Below, in pieces: positions 26,387-34,815 of a stretch of DNA of 64,000 nt. The position numbers and the translations under genes are program-made. Source of the DNA: Flavobacterium sp. (GTDB taxonomy: Bacteria > Bacteroidota > Bacteroidia > Flavobacteriales > Flavobacteriaceae); assembly GCF_027490375.1 (NCBI RefSeq), contig NZ_JAIXYH010000070.1, positions 1 to 64,000 of the forward strand. Reading direction: 5' to 3'. Within the stretch, counting starts at the first letter, position 1; every line of letters starts with the position of its first letter. The notes under the pieces are model-generated. The model saw only the letters and a list, made by a program, of their open reading frames with translations, had not been told where the DNA came from and did not search any database.

Positions 26387-28996
26387 ATGAGTGGATTAGA
26401 ATTTAAATTTAAAGAAGAATCTTTTAATAAGTTATTCCCTTATTTTATTCTAATCGATTCAAATTTCGATATACTTGGGTTTGGAAAAAGTATTGCGAAA
26501 ATATGTCCAAATCTAAAAACAGAAGTTTCTTTCTCCCACTTTTTCACACTAAAAAGGCCGTACTTAGAAGATCTTAATTTTGAAAGCTTAAACAGCTACA
26601 AGGAGCAATTAGTTGTTATTGAAAGTCGACTTGATGGCATTTCCCTTCGTGGGCAATTTGAACGCTTAGAAGATCAATTATTGTTTGTTGGATCTCCATG
26701 GTTCAATTCCATGAATGAAGCAGTAGAAAAAAACCTCACGATTAATGATTTCGCTATTCACGATCCGCTTTTAGATTTGTTGCATGTTTTGAAAAATCAA
26801 GAGATCTCGGCCAACGAATTAAAAGAGACCTTAGAAACAATCAATAAACAAAAGAATGAATTAAAGCGGGCAAATAAAGAGATACACGATATTGCCTTAT
26901 TTCCTACTCAAAATCCGGATCCATTAATTCGCATCGATTTTGACGGAAATTTACTCAAAAGAAACCCGGCCGCAGAGCTACTTACTCACTTTAATTATCA
27001 AGGTTTAGCATATCCCCCTGATGAATTCTTTAAAATTATTATTAATCAAATCGATATTGATCAAGAGCGTTTCACATTTGAGACACAATCCGGCGCTAAA
27101 GACTACTCGTTTGTTTGCAAGAGTCTTAAAGAAGAAAGGTACATCAATATCTACGGTCGAGATATCACAGAACAAAAAAAGAATAACGCCGAATTTGAAC
27201 GTTTGTCGCTTGTTGCAAGTTCCAATGAAAACGGAATTGTGTTCACCTACCCAGACGGCATTATCTTTTGGTGTAACGATGCTTATCTAAATTTAACTGG
27301 CTATTCGAAAGAGTACATTTTAGGTAAAACTCCAGTTGAAATAGGAAAGTGTAAACATACGAATACAGAAGATTTTTCAAAAATGCTCAAGCCGTTTTAC
27401 AATGGCGAACCTTTTGAAGTAGACTTAATTCACGGGAGAAAAGATGGTAGCCATTTTTGGTCAAGAACCAAAGGACAACCTATTTTCGACGAACAAGGTA
27501 AGGTAAAACAATACTTTGCAATGCTCGAAGATATTTCTCTAAAAAAACGCTACCAAGAGAGTTTAGAGTTAGAAAAAAGTAAATACCAGGGAATAATTGC
27601 AAACATGAATTTAGGGCTACTTGAAGTGGATTTAAATGATGTAATTACCTTGTCCAACAACAGTTTCACGGAAATTAGTGGCTACTCAGCAGCGGAATTA
27701 CAAGGAAAAAAAGCAGCTGAATTATTAGTGCCATTTGACAGCCAGCATGTCATTGACAACAAAATAAAAATGCGTAGGAAAGGGGTTACAGATTCCTACG
27801 AAGTAAAGATTGTTAACAAAAAAGGTGATAAAAGACACTGGCTTATCAGCGGCGCACCAAACTATGACCTTAACGGAAATATAACGGGTTCAATAGGTAT
27901 TCATCTCGACATTACCGAGCAAAAAGAACAAGAAGAACAGCTACAAATGCTGTCGCTTATCGCGGAAAAGAATATTAATGCCGTCGTTATTACCGATAAA
28001 GAAGGCACAATTGAATGGGTAAATTCGAGCTTTTTGAACATTTCAGGATTTTCAAAAGAGGAAGTTTTAGGGAGAAAGCGTAGTGATTTGCTGCAAGGCC
28101 CCGAAGCCAATGCCGAAACGATTGCCTCTTTAAAAGAACACATTAGTAAGGGTGAGCCTTTTAATTGTGAGATCAGCATTTATGCAAAGAACGGCGAAAA
28201 ACACTGGGTAAGCATTCAAGGTCAAGCCTTGTACAATAAGAATCAGGAGCTCATAAAGTTCTTCTTTATCGAAGAAAATATAACGAAGAAGAAAGAATTT
28301 GAACAGCAAAGAGAGTTCCTGTTAGATAGTTTAGCCAAAAGTAACAAAGAGCTTGAAGATTATGCGGCGATTGTATCACATGATTTAAAATCGCCCTTAC
28401 GAAGCATTCATTCTCTAATTACCTGGATAAGAGAAGACAACGACAAAGAATTTAGTAAGCAAACCTTGCAATACCTTAAAATGATGGAAAATAAAGTGGA
28501 AAAAATGGACCATCTCATCGAAGGAATTCTCACTTATGCAAAAATTGATAAAGCCGATGTGGCCATCGAAAAGATTAATACTTCGGAGATTATTCAAAAT
28601 ATCATAAACATTATTCACATTCCTGCACATATTTCCATTTCGATAAAAAGCGATTTGCCTGTCATAAAAGCCGACCGATTTAGAATTCAACAACTTTTTC
28701 AAAACATAATCAGCAACGCTGTAAATTACATCGATAAACCTCAGGGATTTATCGAGATTGAATGTCAAACACTACCGAAATACCATCTTTTTTCTATCCG
28801 CGATAACGGACAAGGAATTGCAAAGAAAAACCAAGAAAAAATCTTTAAAATATTCCAATCTCTTGGTTCCAGCGACAAATCGACCGGGCTTGGTCTTTCG
28901 ATTGTGAAGAAAATAATAGACTTATACGACGGTGAAATTTGGATTGACAGCCAAGTCGGTCTCGGCTCGACGTTCTATATTAAATTGAAAAAATAA
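26387..28996 (+). CDS. HNOBA-PAS multidomain sensor histidine kinase
   Basis: 869 residues, no membrane segment. Residues about 10-135 form an HNOBA domain of the guanylate cyclase type (FNKLFPYFILIDSNFDILGFG, LRGQFERLEDQLLFVGSPW, NDFAIHDPLLDLL), followed by a signalling coiled coil (about 138-170). Four PAS domains follow (about 172-258, 268-380, 392-510, 518-640), then a HisKA domain with phosphoacceptor His665 in YAAIVSHDLKSPLRS and a HATPase domain with NGQGI and STGLGLSI. HNOBA is known as the H-NOX docking/signalling partner, so this kinase should be controlled by the H-NOX protein encoded 4 nt upstream. Multiple PAS domains suggest further inputs. Confidence 0.93.
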   Translation: MSGLEFKFKEESFNKLFPYFILIDSNFDILGFGKSIAKICPNLKTEVSFSHFFTLKRPYLEDLNFESLNSYKEQLVVIESRLDGISLRGQFERLEDQLLFVGSPWFNSMNEAVEKNLTINDFAIHDPLLDLLHVLKNQEISANELKETLETINKQKNELKRANKEIHDIALFPTQNPDPLIRIDFDGNLLKRNPAAELLTHFNYQGLAYPPDEFFKIIINQIDIDQERFTFETQSGAKDYSFVCKSLKEERYINIYGRDITEQKKNNAEFERLSLVASSNENGIVFTYPDGIIFWCNDAYLNLTGYSKEYILGKTPVEIGKCKHTNTEDFSKMLKPFYNGEPFEVDLIHGRKDGSHFWSRTKGQPIFDEQGKVKQYFAMLEDISLKKRYQESLELEKSKYQGIIANMNLGLLEVDLNDVITLSNNSFTEISGYSAAELQGKKAAELLVPFDSQHVIDNKIKMRRKGVTDSYEVKIVNKKGDKRHWLISGAPNYDLNGNITGSIGIHLDITEQKEQEEQLQMLSLIAEKNINAVVITDKEGTIEWVNSSFLNISGFSKEEVLGRKRSDLLQGPEANAETIASLKEHISKGEPFNCEISIYAKNGEKHWVSIQGQALYNKNQELIKFFFIEENITKKKEFEQQREFLLDSLAKSNKELEDYAAIVSHDLKSPLRSIHSLITWIREDNDKEFSKQTLQYLKMMENKVEKMDHLIEGILTYAKIDKADVAIEKINTSEIIQNIINIIHIPAHISISIKSDLPVIKADRFRIQQLFQNIISNAVNYIDKPQGFIEIECQTLPKYHLFSIRDNGQGIAKKNQEKIFKIFQSLGSSDKSTGLGLSIVKKIIDLYDGEIWIDSQVGLGSTFYIKLKK

Positions 28997-29006
28997 AAAT
29001 ACACAA

Positions 29007-30140
29007 GTGAAGATAGTTCAAGGTTCAAAAATTGGAAACCAACCATGGGTGTTTATTACAGAGAATCAGCGTTTAAACAATCCGTTGGTTTTAATTTTTG
29101 CAAATCGATATGCACTAGAAAATGAAGAGGTTTTAGCAGACATACGCACACAATTCCCCTACGAGCATCTTGTATTTGGTTCAACTTGCGGCGAAATAAT
29201 AGGCAAAGAAGTTACCGATAACTCAATTGCCGTAACTGCTATTGAATTTGAGAAAAGTAGTTTTAAAATCGTAACCGCAAATGTTTTAGATTTCAATAAA
29301 AAAGCAAAAAATTTAGGCAAAGAATTATTCGACAAAATACCTAAATCGGATTTAAAGCACTTCTTTGTATTATCTGAGGGGAGTTTTGTGAACGGAAGTT
29401 CATTAATTGAAGGTATTGAAAACAAGCTTTATCCGAACTTGTCAATAACTGGAGGCCTTTGTGGCGACGATGATAGATTCGAAAAAACCTTAGCTTCTTA
29501 TAAAGACAATCCTAAAGAAGGAGAAGTAGTTTTAATCGGTTTTTATGGAAATTCTCTAGAAATTAGTTTCGCTAGTTTTGGCGGTTGGTTGCCTTTTGGC
29601 CCCGAGCGAAAAGTTACTCGAGCGAAAAGTAATATTTTATTTGAAATCGACGATCAACCAGCCCTGGACTTATATAAAAAGTATTTGGGAGAAAAAGCAA
29701 GCAAATTACCACAAGCATCATTATTGTATCCGTTAAATGTAACACCGGAAGGTACAACTGAGCCCGTTGTTCGAACAATTCTCAAAATTAACGAGAATAA
29801 CAACTCGATGATACTTGCCGGAGATGTTCCCGTAAATTCGAGAGTGCAGTTAATGATGGCAGCTGTAGACGGGATCGTTGCGGGAGCTGAGCGTGCGGCC
29901 GAGCTTGCCATGAAAAACAGAAAAACAGAACCTCAACTAGCAATACTTGTAAGCTGTATAGGAAGGAAATTAGTATTGAATCAGCGTGTAGAAGAAGAAA
30001 TCGAACAAGTACAGGAAATCTTAGGAAACCACACAGCGATTTGTGGCTTTTATTCTTACGGTGAAATAGCGCCTTTTAACGATACTGCCAATTGTCAATT
30101 ACATAACCAAACGATGACTCTAACCTTAATTAGCGAATAA
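29007..30140 (+). CDS. FIST-domain sensor protein, NosP-like
   Basis: 377 residues starting at GTG 29007, the only plausible start (10 nt after the kinase). FIST_N (about 25-215, with LVFGSTCGEIIG and ITGGLCGDDDRF) and FIST_C (about 220-365, DQPALDLYKKYLG...GFYSYGEIAPF) are both complete. FIST proteins next to a histidine kinase and Hpt protein include NosP, a heme-based NO sensor in Pseudomonas, Vibrio and Legionella. Its stop overlaps the start of the next kinase by one base (TAATG), so they are translationally coupled. NO binding is inferred from family and context; FIST proteins can also bind other ligands. Confidence 0.87.
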   Translation: MKIVQGSKIGNQPWVFITENQRLNNPLVLIFANRYALENEEVLADIRTQFPYEHLVFGSTCGEIIGKEVTDNSIAVTAIEFEKSSFKIVTANVLDFNKKAKNLGKELFDKIPKSDLKHFFVLSEGSFVNGSSLIEGIENKLYPNLSITGGLCGDDDRFEKTLASYKDNPKEGEVVLIGFYGNSLEISFASFGGWLPFGPERKVTRAKSNILFEIDDQPALDLYKKYLGEKASKLPQASLLYPLNVTPEGTTEPVVRTILKINENNNSMILAGDVPVNSRVQLMMAAVDGIVAGAERAAELAMKNRKTEPQLAILVSCIGRKLVLNQRVEEEIEQVQEILGNHTAICGFYSYGEIAPFNDTANCQLHNQTMTLTLISE

Positions 30141-31183
30141 TGAATTCCTTGTTGAAAAGACAAATAGGTAAGTATTTGGAAGGCAATCAGGAAGAGATCG
30201 CTTTGTTTCTTAACGCAGTCGAAAGTTCTTACGAAAATTACGAGGAGCAGATTGCAATGCTCCAACGTGCTATGAAAATTAGTTCGGACGAATTGTACGC
30301 TGCCAATCAAAAACTCCGTGAAGAAGCCGAGAGTTTAAAAGAAATCAATCGCGATTTGGAGTCTATTTTAAACTCCATGAAACTCGATGTTGCCCGATTT
30401 TCTAATACAGATACCTTAAAATCAGCCGAGTTCATCAAAGCGCAATCTGTCGAAATTATCAGGATTAACCAACAGCGAGAAGAATTACTTATCAATCTGG
30501 AAAAACAAAATCGCGCATTAAATGAATACGCCCATATGGTATCGCACGATTTAAAAGCACCCTTGCGCAGCATTGATACGCTCATAAATTGGTTTATGGA
30601 AGATAATGCTATTCTGCTGACCGAAGCGAATAAAAAAACCATGCTTTCTATCTTATCGAATGTTGAAAAAATGGACCGCCTTATTAAAGGGATTTTGATT
30701 TATTCTTCCGTAGAAAAGCAAGAAGTAGAAGATCGAACTATCGATATAAATGATTTGGTTAATGAAGTCATTCGAGGAATTTACGTGCCAGAAAATGTAG
30801 TGATAACTATTGAAAATACCTTGCCCAAAATTCATGGTAATCAGTACCGCTTTAATCAGTTGTTTCAAAATCTTATTCAAAATGCCATTAAATACAACGA
30901 TAAAAGTCTGGGCGAAGTTAAAATTGGAAGTTCAGAAGCCGAAAACGAACTGCTTTTTTACGTCAAAGACAACGGAATAGGCATTGCGGAACGTTATCAA
31001 GGAAAGATTTTCGAAGTATTTTCAAAGTTAAATAACAACGATGCATCATCGGGAATAGGCCTATCAATTGTCAAAAAGATTATCGATCTATACAAGGGTA
31101 AAATTTGGCTCACAAGCAAAGAGCACGAAGGAACTACTTTTTATTTCACTTTCCCAAAAAACCATGGAACAACCCAACAATAA
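30140..31183 (+). CDS. Histidine kinase paired with FIST sensor (NahK-like)
   Basis: 347 residues, soluble. The N-terminal helical segment (LLKRQIGKYLEG...FLNAVESSYENYEEQIAMLQRAMKISSDELYAANQKL) is the type found in kinases that partner FIST/NosP proteins. A coiled coil continues to about 120. HisKA has His136 in YAHMVSHDLKAPLRS, and the HATPase domain has NGIGI and SSGIGLSI. There is no sensor domain of its own, consistent with control by the FIST protein. It overlaps the Hpt gene by 20 nt. The transmitter is closely similar in layout to the one in the HNOBA kinase, suggesting both may feed the same phosphotransfer protein. Confidence 0.9.
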   Translation: MNSLLKRQIGKYLEGNQEEIALFLNAVESSYENYEEQIAMLQRAMKISSDELYAANQKLREEAESLKEINRDLESILNSMKLDVARFSNTDTLKSAEFIKAQSVEIIRINQQREELLINLEKQNRALNEYAHMVSHDLKAPLRSIDTLINWFMEDNAILLTEANKKTMLSILSNVEKMDRLIKGILIYSSVEKQEVEDRTIDINDLVNEVIRGIYVPENVVITIENTLPKIHGNQYRFNQLFQNLIQNAIKYNDKSLGEVKIGSSEAENELLFYVKDNGIGIAERYQGKIFEVFSKLNNNDASSGIGLSIVKKIIDLYKGKIWLTSKEHEGTTFYFTFPKNHGTTQQ

Positions 31184-31481
31184 ATACATCGAACAACTCT
31201 CGGGCGACAACTATGATTTTAAAGCAAGAATGATTGCAATCTTAAAGCGAGAGTTACCAGAGGAAATAGCTATTTACAGAAACCACCTCAAAAACAACGA
31301 TTTAGCTGATGCCGCGCAATGTGTACACAAATTGAAACACAAAATATCTCTGTTAGGTCTTGAAAAAAGTTATTATATTGCTGAGGAATTTGAAGAACTT
31401 TTGAAAAATAAAAGCACTTTGCTGCAAGATAAATTCGAAGAAATTCTATACGTCATGCAGCGATTTGTTGAAGAACTATAA
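31164..31481 (+). CDS. Hpt phosphotransfer protein
   Basis: 105 residues from the ATG at 31164. An upstream in-frame start at 31068 lies deep inside the kinase gene and adds non-conserved sequence, so it was not used. The four-helix Hpt fold is indicated by ADAAQCVHKLKHKISLLGL, with phosphoacceptor His55. It relays phosphate between kinases and response regulators in the cytoplasm. Placement between the second kinase and the LytTR regulator suggests the route kinase(s) to Hpt to LytTR. Neither kinase here has a receiver domain, so the separate CheY-like protein may supply the intermediate step. Confidence 0.88.
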   Translation: MEQPNNKYIEQLSGDNYDFKARMIAILKRELPEEIAIYRNHLKNNDLADAAQCVHKLKHKISLLGLEKSYYIAEEFEELLKNKSTLLQDKFEEILYVMQRFVEEL

Positions 31482-31495
31482 TTTCCGATTGCGGT

Positions 31496-32212
31496 ATGAA
31501 TTGCATTGTTATTGACGACGAAGAAATGGCACGTGCCATCATGGGTCAGCTGATTGAAAACAACCCGAAGCTTAAATTAGTCCAGTCGTTCTCCGATGCC
31601 ATACAAGCAATTAAATATTTAAATCAAAATCAGGTTGATTTGATTTTCCTCGATATTCATATGCCTGCTTTTACTGGCTTTGACTTTATACAAACAATAA
31701 AAAATCCGCCTAAAGTAATTTTGGTTACTTCCGACAAAAACTTTGCTATTGAAGCATTTGAGTATGAATGTATTGTTGATTATCTAGTAAAACCAATAAC
31801 CGAAGACCGATTTCTAAAAGCAATTCAAAAAGCTGCGAGCACTGCCTTAACTACATTTCCTGTTTCGGCCGAAACTAAAAATCAGGAGCCACAAGACACG
31901 GCAAAAGAATTCTACATCAACATAGATCGGCGATTAATCAAAATCGAATTTGCATCGGTGAATTTTGTAGAAGCAAAAGGAGACTATTCGCAAATAAAAA
32001 CCGACGGAAAAAACTATTTGGTACACTCTACATTGAAAAAAATTGAAGAGAAATTACCTAAAGATTTATTTTTAAAAGTGCACCGATCGTATATTATCAA
32101 CACAAAAAAAATCATCGATATAGAAGATAATAGCGTTCTAATTGCAAAAGATGTGATACCGGTAAGTCGGTCGAACAAAGCCGAGCTCATGAATCGCTTA
32201 AATCTCCTATAA
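31496..32212 (+). CDS. LytTR family response regulator
   Basis: 238 residues. A receiver domain (1-115) with DD at 7-8, Asp53 in IFLDIHMPAF, and Lys in YLVKPI is followed by a linker and a LytTR DNA-binding domain (about 138-238; NFVEAKGDYSQIKTDGKNYLVHSTLKKIEEKLP, FLKVHRSYIINTKKI). LytTR domains bind paired direct repeats about two helical turns apart. It is the last gene of the operon and its only DNA-binding output. Repeats with that geometry sit directly behind its stop codon and upstream of other genes (see sites at 25309, 32217, 36934, 38610 and 45818). Confidence 0.95.
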   Translation: MNCIVIDDEEMARAIMGQLIENNPKLKLVQSFSDAIQAIKYLNQNQVDLIFLDIHMPAFTGFDFIQTIKNPPKVILVTSDKNFAIEAFEYECIVDYLVKPITEDRFLKAIQKAASTALTTFPVSAETKNQEPQDTAKEFYINIDRRLIKIEFASVNFVEAKGDYSQIKTDGKNYLVHSTLKKIEEKLPKDLFLKVHRSYIINTKKIIDIEDNSVLIAKDVIPVSRSNKAELMNRLNLL

Positions 32213-32213
32213 T

Positions 32214-32248
32214 CATTCATCTACGCTTTTTCACATTTCGTCTACACT
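32214..32248. promoter_or_regulatory. Candidate LytTR site upstream of T9SS cargo gene
   Basis: Direct repeats TCATCTAC (32217) and TCGTCTAC (32238), 21 bp apart start to start; 7 of 8 bases agree. The site begins 2 nt after the LytTR gene stop and ends about 80 nt before the start at 32326. It matches the pairs at 36934 and 38610. Confidence 0.6.
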
Positions 32249-32295
32249 TCTGAATACTGTAAACTAAAAATCAAAAGCAGGACAACTTGCCGAAT

Positions 32296-32303
32296 TAGTT
32301 TTG
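32296..32303 (+). promoter_or_regulatory. -7 element of the T9SS cargo gene
   Basis: TAGTTTTG matches TAnnTTTG 22 nt before the ATG at 32326, and 51 bp downstream of the second repeat of the candidate LytTR site. Confidence 0.5.
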
Positions 32304-32325
32304 TGTCACATTTAAATTTTTAATT

Positions 32326-34764
32326 ATGACACGTTTACTAATATCTGTTTTGGTGTTAGCTACTTCACTCGCATCGGCACAAAGCTTTCAGTATCTTGGG
32401 AGTTTTACCGCCGACGGTACACCGCTTTATTTTGCACAAAGTGATGTTATAAGTGCATCAACAATGACACTAATTAATAACTCACTACCCGAGAATTATC
32501 CGGTGCCCACCTACAATCCGCAGTACATATCGTCGGGATATGATACAGACGTAATTCTAGACAGCATGGCCGATGTTTGGGTGACATTTGTAAGTGAAGG
32601 TGCAGGCTACAGAAACGTACTGGGCTTTTATACGTACGATATAAACAACCCACCAACAACTCCACCTACGGCAAGTCAGATCACCATCGTTTTTCCAAAT
32701 GTATCTGCCGCTGGTAGTGGCGGTTCTTTAGTGGCAGGACACAAAGTAAAAATAGGAACATTCCCTGCAGGGACGGGCATTGGCTGGGTGTTGTTAGCGA
32801 ATGGCTGGAACGGATCTTCTGTAACAAACGGCTTGTGGCGCTTGTTTTCTAACCCAGATTTTAACCCGGAATCAGATCCAAACCTACGACAGCACAACGT
32901 TTTGTTGAATGACGTTGAAAATCAAAGAATTATTTTAGGTTTTGAAGATATTCGCAGAGATTTCGGTAGTTGCGATAACGATTTTAACGATGCCGTTTTC
33001 TACGTTACTGCCAATCCTTACGTAGCAATGAGGCTAAATAATACCGCAGATATCACATCAGCAACCGACGTTTCCTCTGCAAACAATGGTGGTTTAGAAA
33101 GTACCGGAGATTTAGCTACCTTAATTGCAAAGCGAAATTTCAGTAGAGTGAAAACGAACAGCTACGCCGATACCAAAGATAAACAGAGCGTTTTTGCTCC
33201 AGACAACACACTTCAATTCCGCAGTAATTCTTCTATAAATCTCGCTGCTTTACTTCCGCAAACTGGTATGTTCGGAAACGAGTCTACGTATGTATCAAGT
33301 CCAACAGATTTGATTGGAATTACCAATGCGTTGCAAGTCTACTCGGTTGACTACTATCAAAGTACTACAAGAGTTGCGGCCGTTTTAGCTACACAAACGT
33401 CAAACGGAATCTACGGTCATTCGAAAGCAATTTGCGATCGCTTAAACAATTCAAGTCTAGAAGATGTGAGAACTCTTATGCTAAACGGCTATGAAATTGT
33501 GATGATTAAGATCAGAAGAGCTAACGGCGCTTTAGAATACGGTTTGAACTTTTCGGTACAGCAACTTACCGAGGAGAATAAACTGCACAGCTATTGGAAT
33601 ATCGGACAATATCCGAGTGGCAATTACTGTAATTTTCAGGTTTGGGGTTCATCTATGGGGCAAGTTTGTAGTATAACAAATTATATTTTAAGTCAATTTC
33701 AAAATGAAGCACCTTTAACAGAAGATTTTTTAACAAATAGAATACCAACTGTGTTTGTGAAAAACGGCTTTTATAAAAATGGTGCATTAAAGCTCAATCT
33801 AATCAATAAAACAGCAGCTACAAGCGTAACCTTTTTAGGTAATAAGAAGGAAACAGAGCTTGCATCACTTGAAACTGTTGCGCAAAATATCCCGCTTACG
33901 GGTAGCTACGAGCAAGAAATAACCATAAATACAGGCGGATTGTTTGATATCGGTTTTACGATCCAAGGCAATAATGCGACGCAATTTGATGCGCTTTACT
34001 TGGCCGATGGTCCGTGGGGTTTAGACTACATCGAGTCGGAAACTACTGTTACCCAATTCGAAATCACTAACGATAACACGCCAGTTGAAGCAGATGAATA
34101 TAAAATTGAACGAAATGCCACAGTAACAGGCTCGGTTTATGGAACTGTAAATTTGTTTAGAAATATTTTGCCGGGCGAACTTACTTTTGATACTTCGGGC
34201 TACAGTTCGATTCGCTTTACGATAAAGAACACCTTGCCTGTTGAAGTTGTTTTAGTTACGCAAGGCTTAAGCAATTGGAACAACAGATTGCGCATTTCAC
34301 TTCCCGCACACGAAACCGAAACCGAAATAACAATTCCACTAACGGATTTTGTTAACACATTTGGCGAAGCTTACAATCAAGAAAATGTAAAAGACATAGT
34401 ATTTTCTACTTCTGGAAATTATAACAGCTACCAACCTTTTAGTATCAGCGTGTCAAATGTAACTTTTGGAAATGCATCCACTTTAGCAATAACACCAAAC
34501 GAACCTCTATCCTTCAATCCATTATATAATTATCCAAATCCCTGTCACAACTCAACAACTTTAGTTTTACCTACGCAATCTAATTTTGTGTTTATCAGAA
34601 TAATAGATCAAATGGGTAGAGTTGTTGATTATGGAAAGAAAGAGGTTGATCAACTCAACTATGAAGTTTCCATCAATACGGAAAACTTAACCTATGGAAT
34701 TTACTTTCTAGAAGTTACCACAGATGAAAACAAAAAGTTGTTTACCAAACTTCTTAAAAACTAA
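32326..34764 (+). CDS. Secreted DUF4114 protein, T9SS type A cargo
   Basis: 812 residues. Signal peptide (about 1-18, LASAQS). A DUF4114 domain (about 130-230) is recognisable by GWVLLANGW...FSNPDFNPE...ILGFEDIRRDFGSCDNDFNDAVFYV, an acidic, probably calcium-binding region. Two beta-rich regions follow, the second (about 560-720) carbohydrate-binding-like. The C-terminal NYPNPCHNSTTLVL...YGIYFLEV...KLLKN (about 735-812) is a type A sorting domain for type IX secretion. It is probably a matrix or surface protein; enzymatic motifs were not seen. Position between the LytTR gene and the exopolysaccharide genes, behind a LytTR-type site, suggests it is made together with the polymer. Confidence 0.88.
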   Translation: MTRLLISVLVLATSLASAQSFQYLGSFTADGTPLYFAQSDVISASTMTLINNSLPENYPVPTYNPQYISSGYDTDVILDSMADVWVTFVSEGAGYRNVLGFYTYDINNPPTTPPTASQITIVFPNVSAAGSGGSLVAGHKVKIGTFPAGTGIGWVLLANGWNGSSVTNGLWRLFSNPDFNPESDPNLRQHNVLLNDVENQRIILGFEDIRRDFGSCDNDFNDAVFYVTANPYVAMRLNNTADITSATDVSSANNGGLESTGDLATLIAKRNFSRVKTNSYADTKDKQSVFAPDNTLQFRSNSSINLAALLPQTGMFGNESTYVSSPTDLIGITNALQVYSVDYYQSTTRVAAVLATQTSNGIYGHSKAICDRLNNSSLEDVRTLMLNGYEIVMIKIRRANGALEYGLNFSVQQLTEENKLHSYWNIGQYPSGNYCNFQVWGSSMGQVCSITNYILSQFQNEAPLTEDFLTNRIPTVFVKNGFYKNGALKLNLINKTAATSVTFLGNKKETELASLETVAQNIPLTGSYEQEITINTGGLFDIGFTIQGNNATQFDALYLADGPWGLDYIESETTVTQFEITNDNTPVEADEYKIERNATVTGSVYGTVNLFRNILPGELTFDTSGYSSIRFTIKNTLPVEVVLVTQGLSNWNNRLRISLPAHETETEITIPLTDFVNTFGEAYNQENVKDIVFSTSGNYNSYQPFSISVSNVTFGNASTLAITPNEPLSFNPLYNYPNPCHNSTTLVLPTQSNFVFIRIIDQMGRVVDYGKKEVDQLNYEVSINTENLTYGIYFLEVTTDENKKLFTKLLKN

Positions 34765-34786
34765 ATCGTCTTAGTTTTTAGAATCT

Positions 34787-34815
34787 AAAAAGGCTGTCAA
34801 TCGACAGCCTTTGTT
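34787..34815. terminator. Bidirectional terminator between convergent genes
   Basis: Arms AAAGGCTGTC (34789-34798) and GACAGCCTTT (34803-34812), loop AATC. A T run follows on the minus strand and a weaker one on the plus strand. The minus-strand gene's stop codon (34797) lies inside the stem. Confidence 0.85.
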
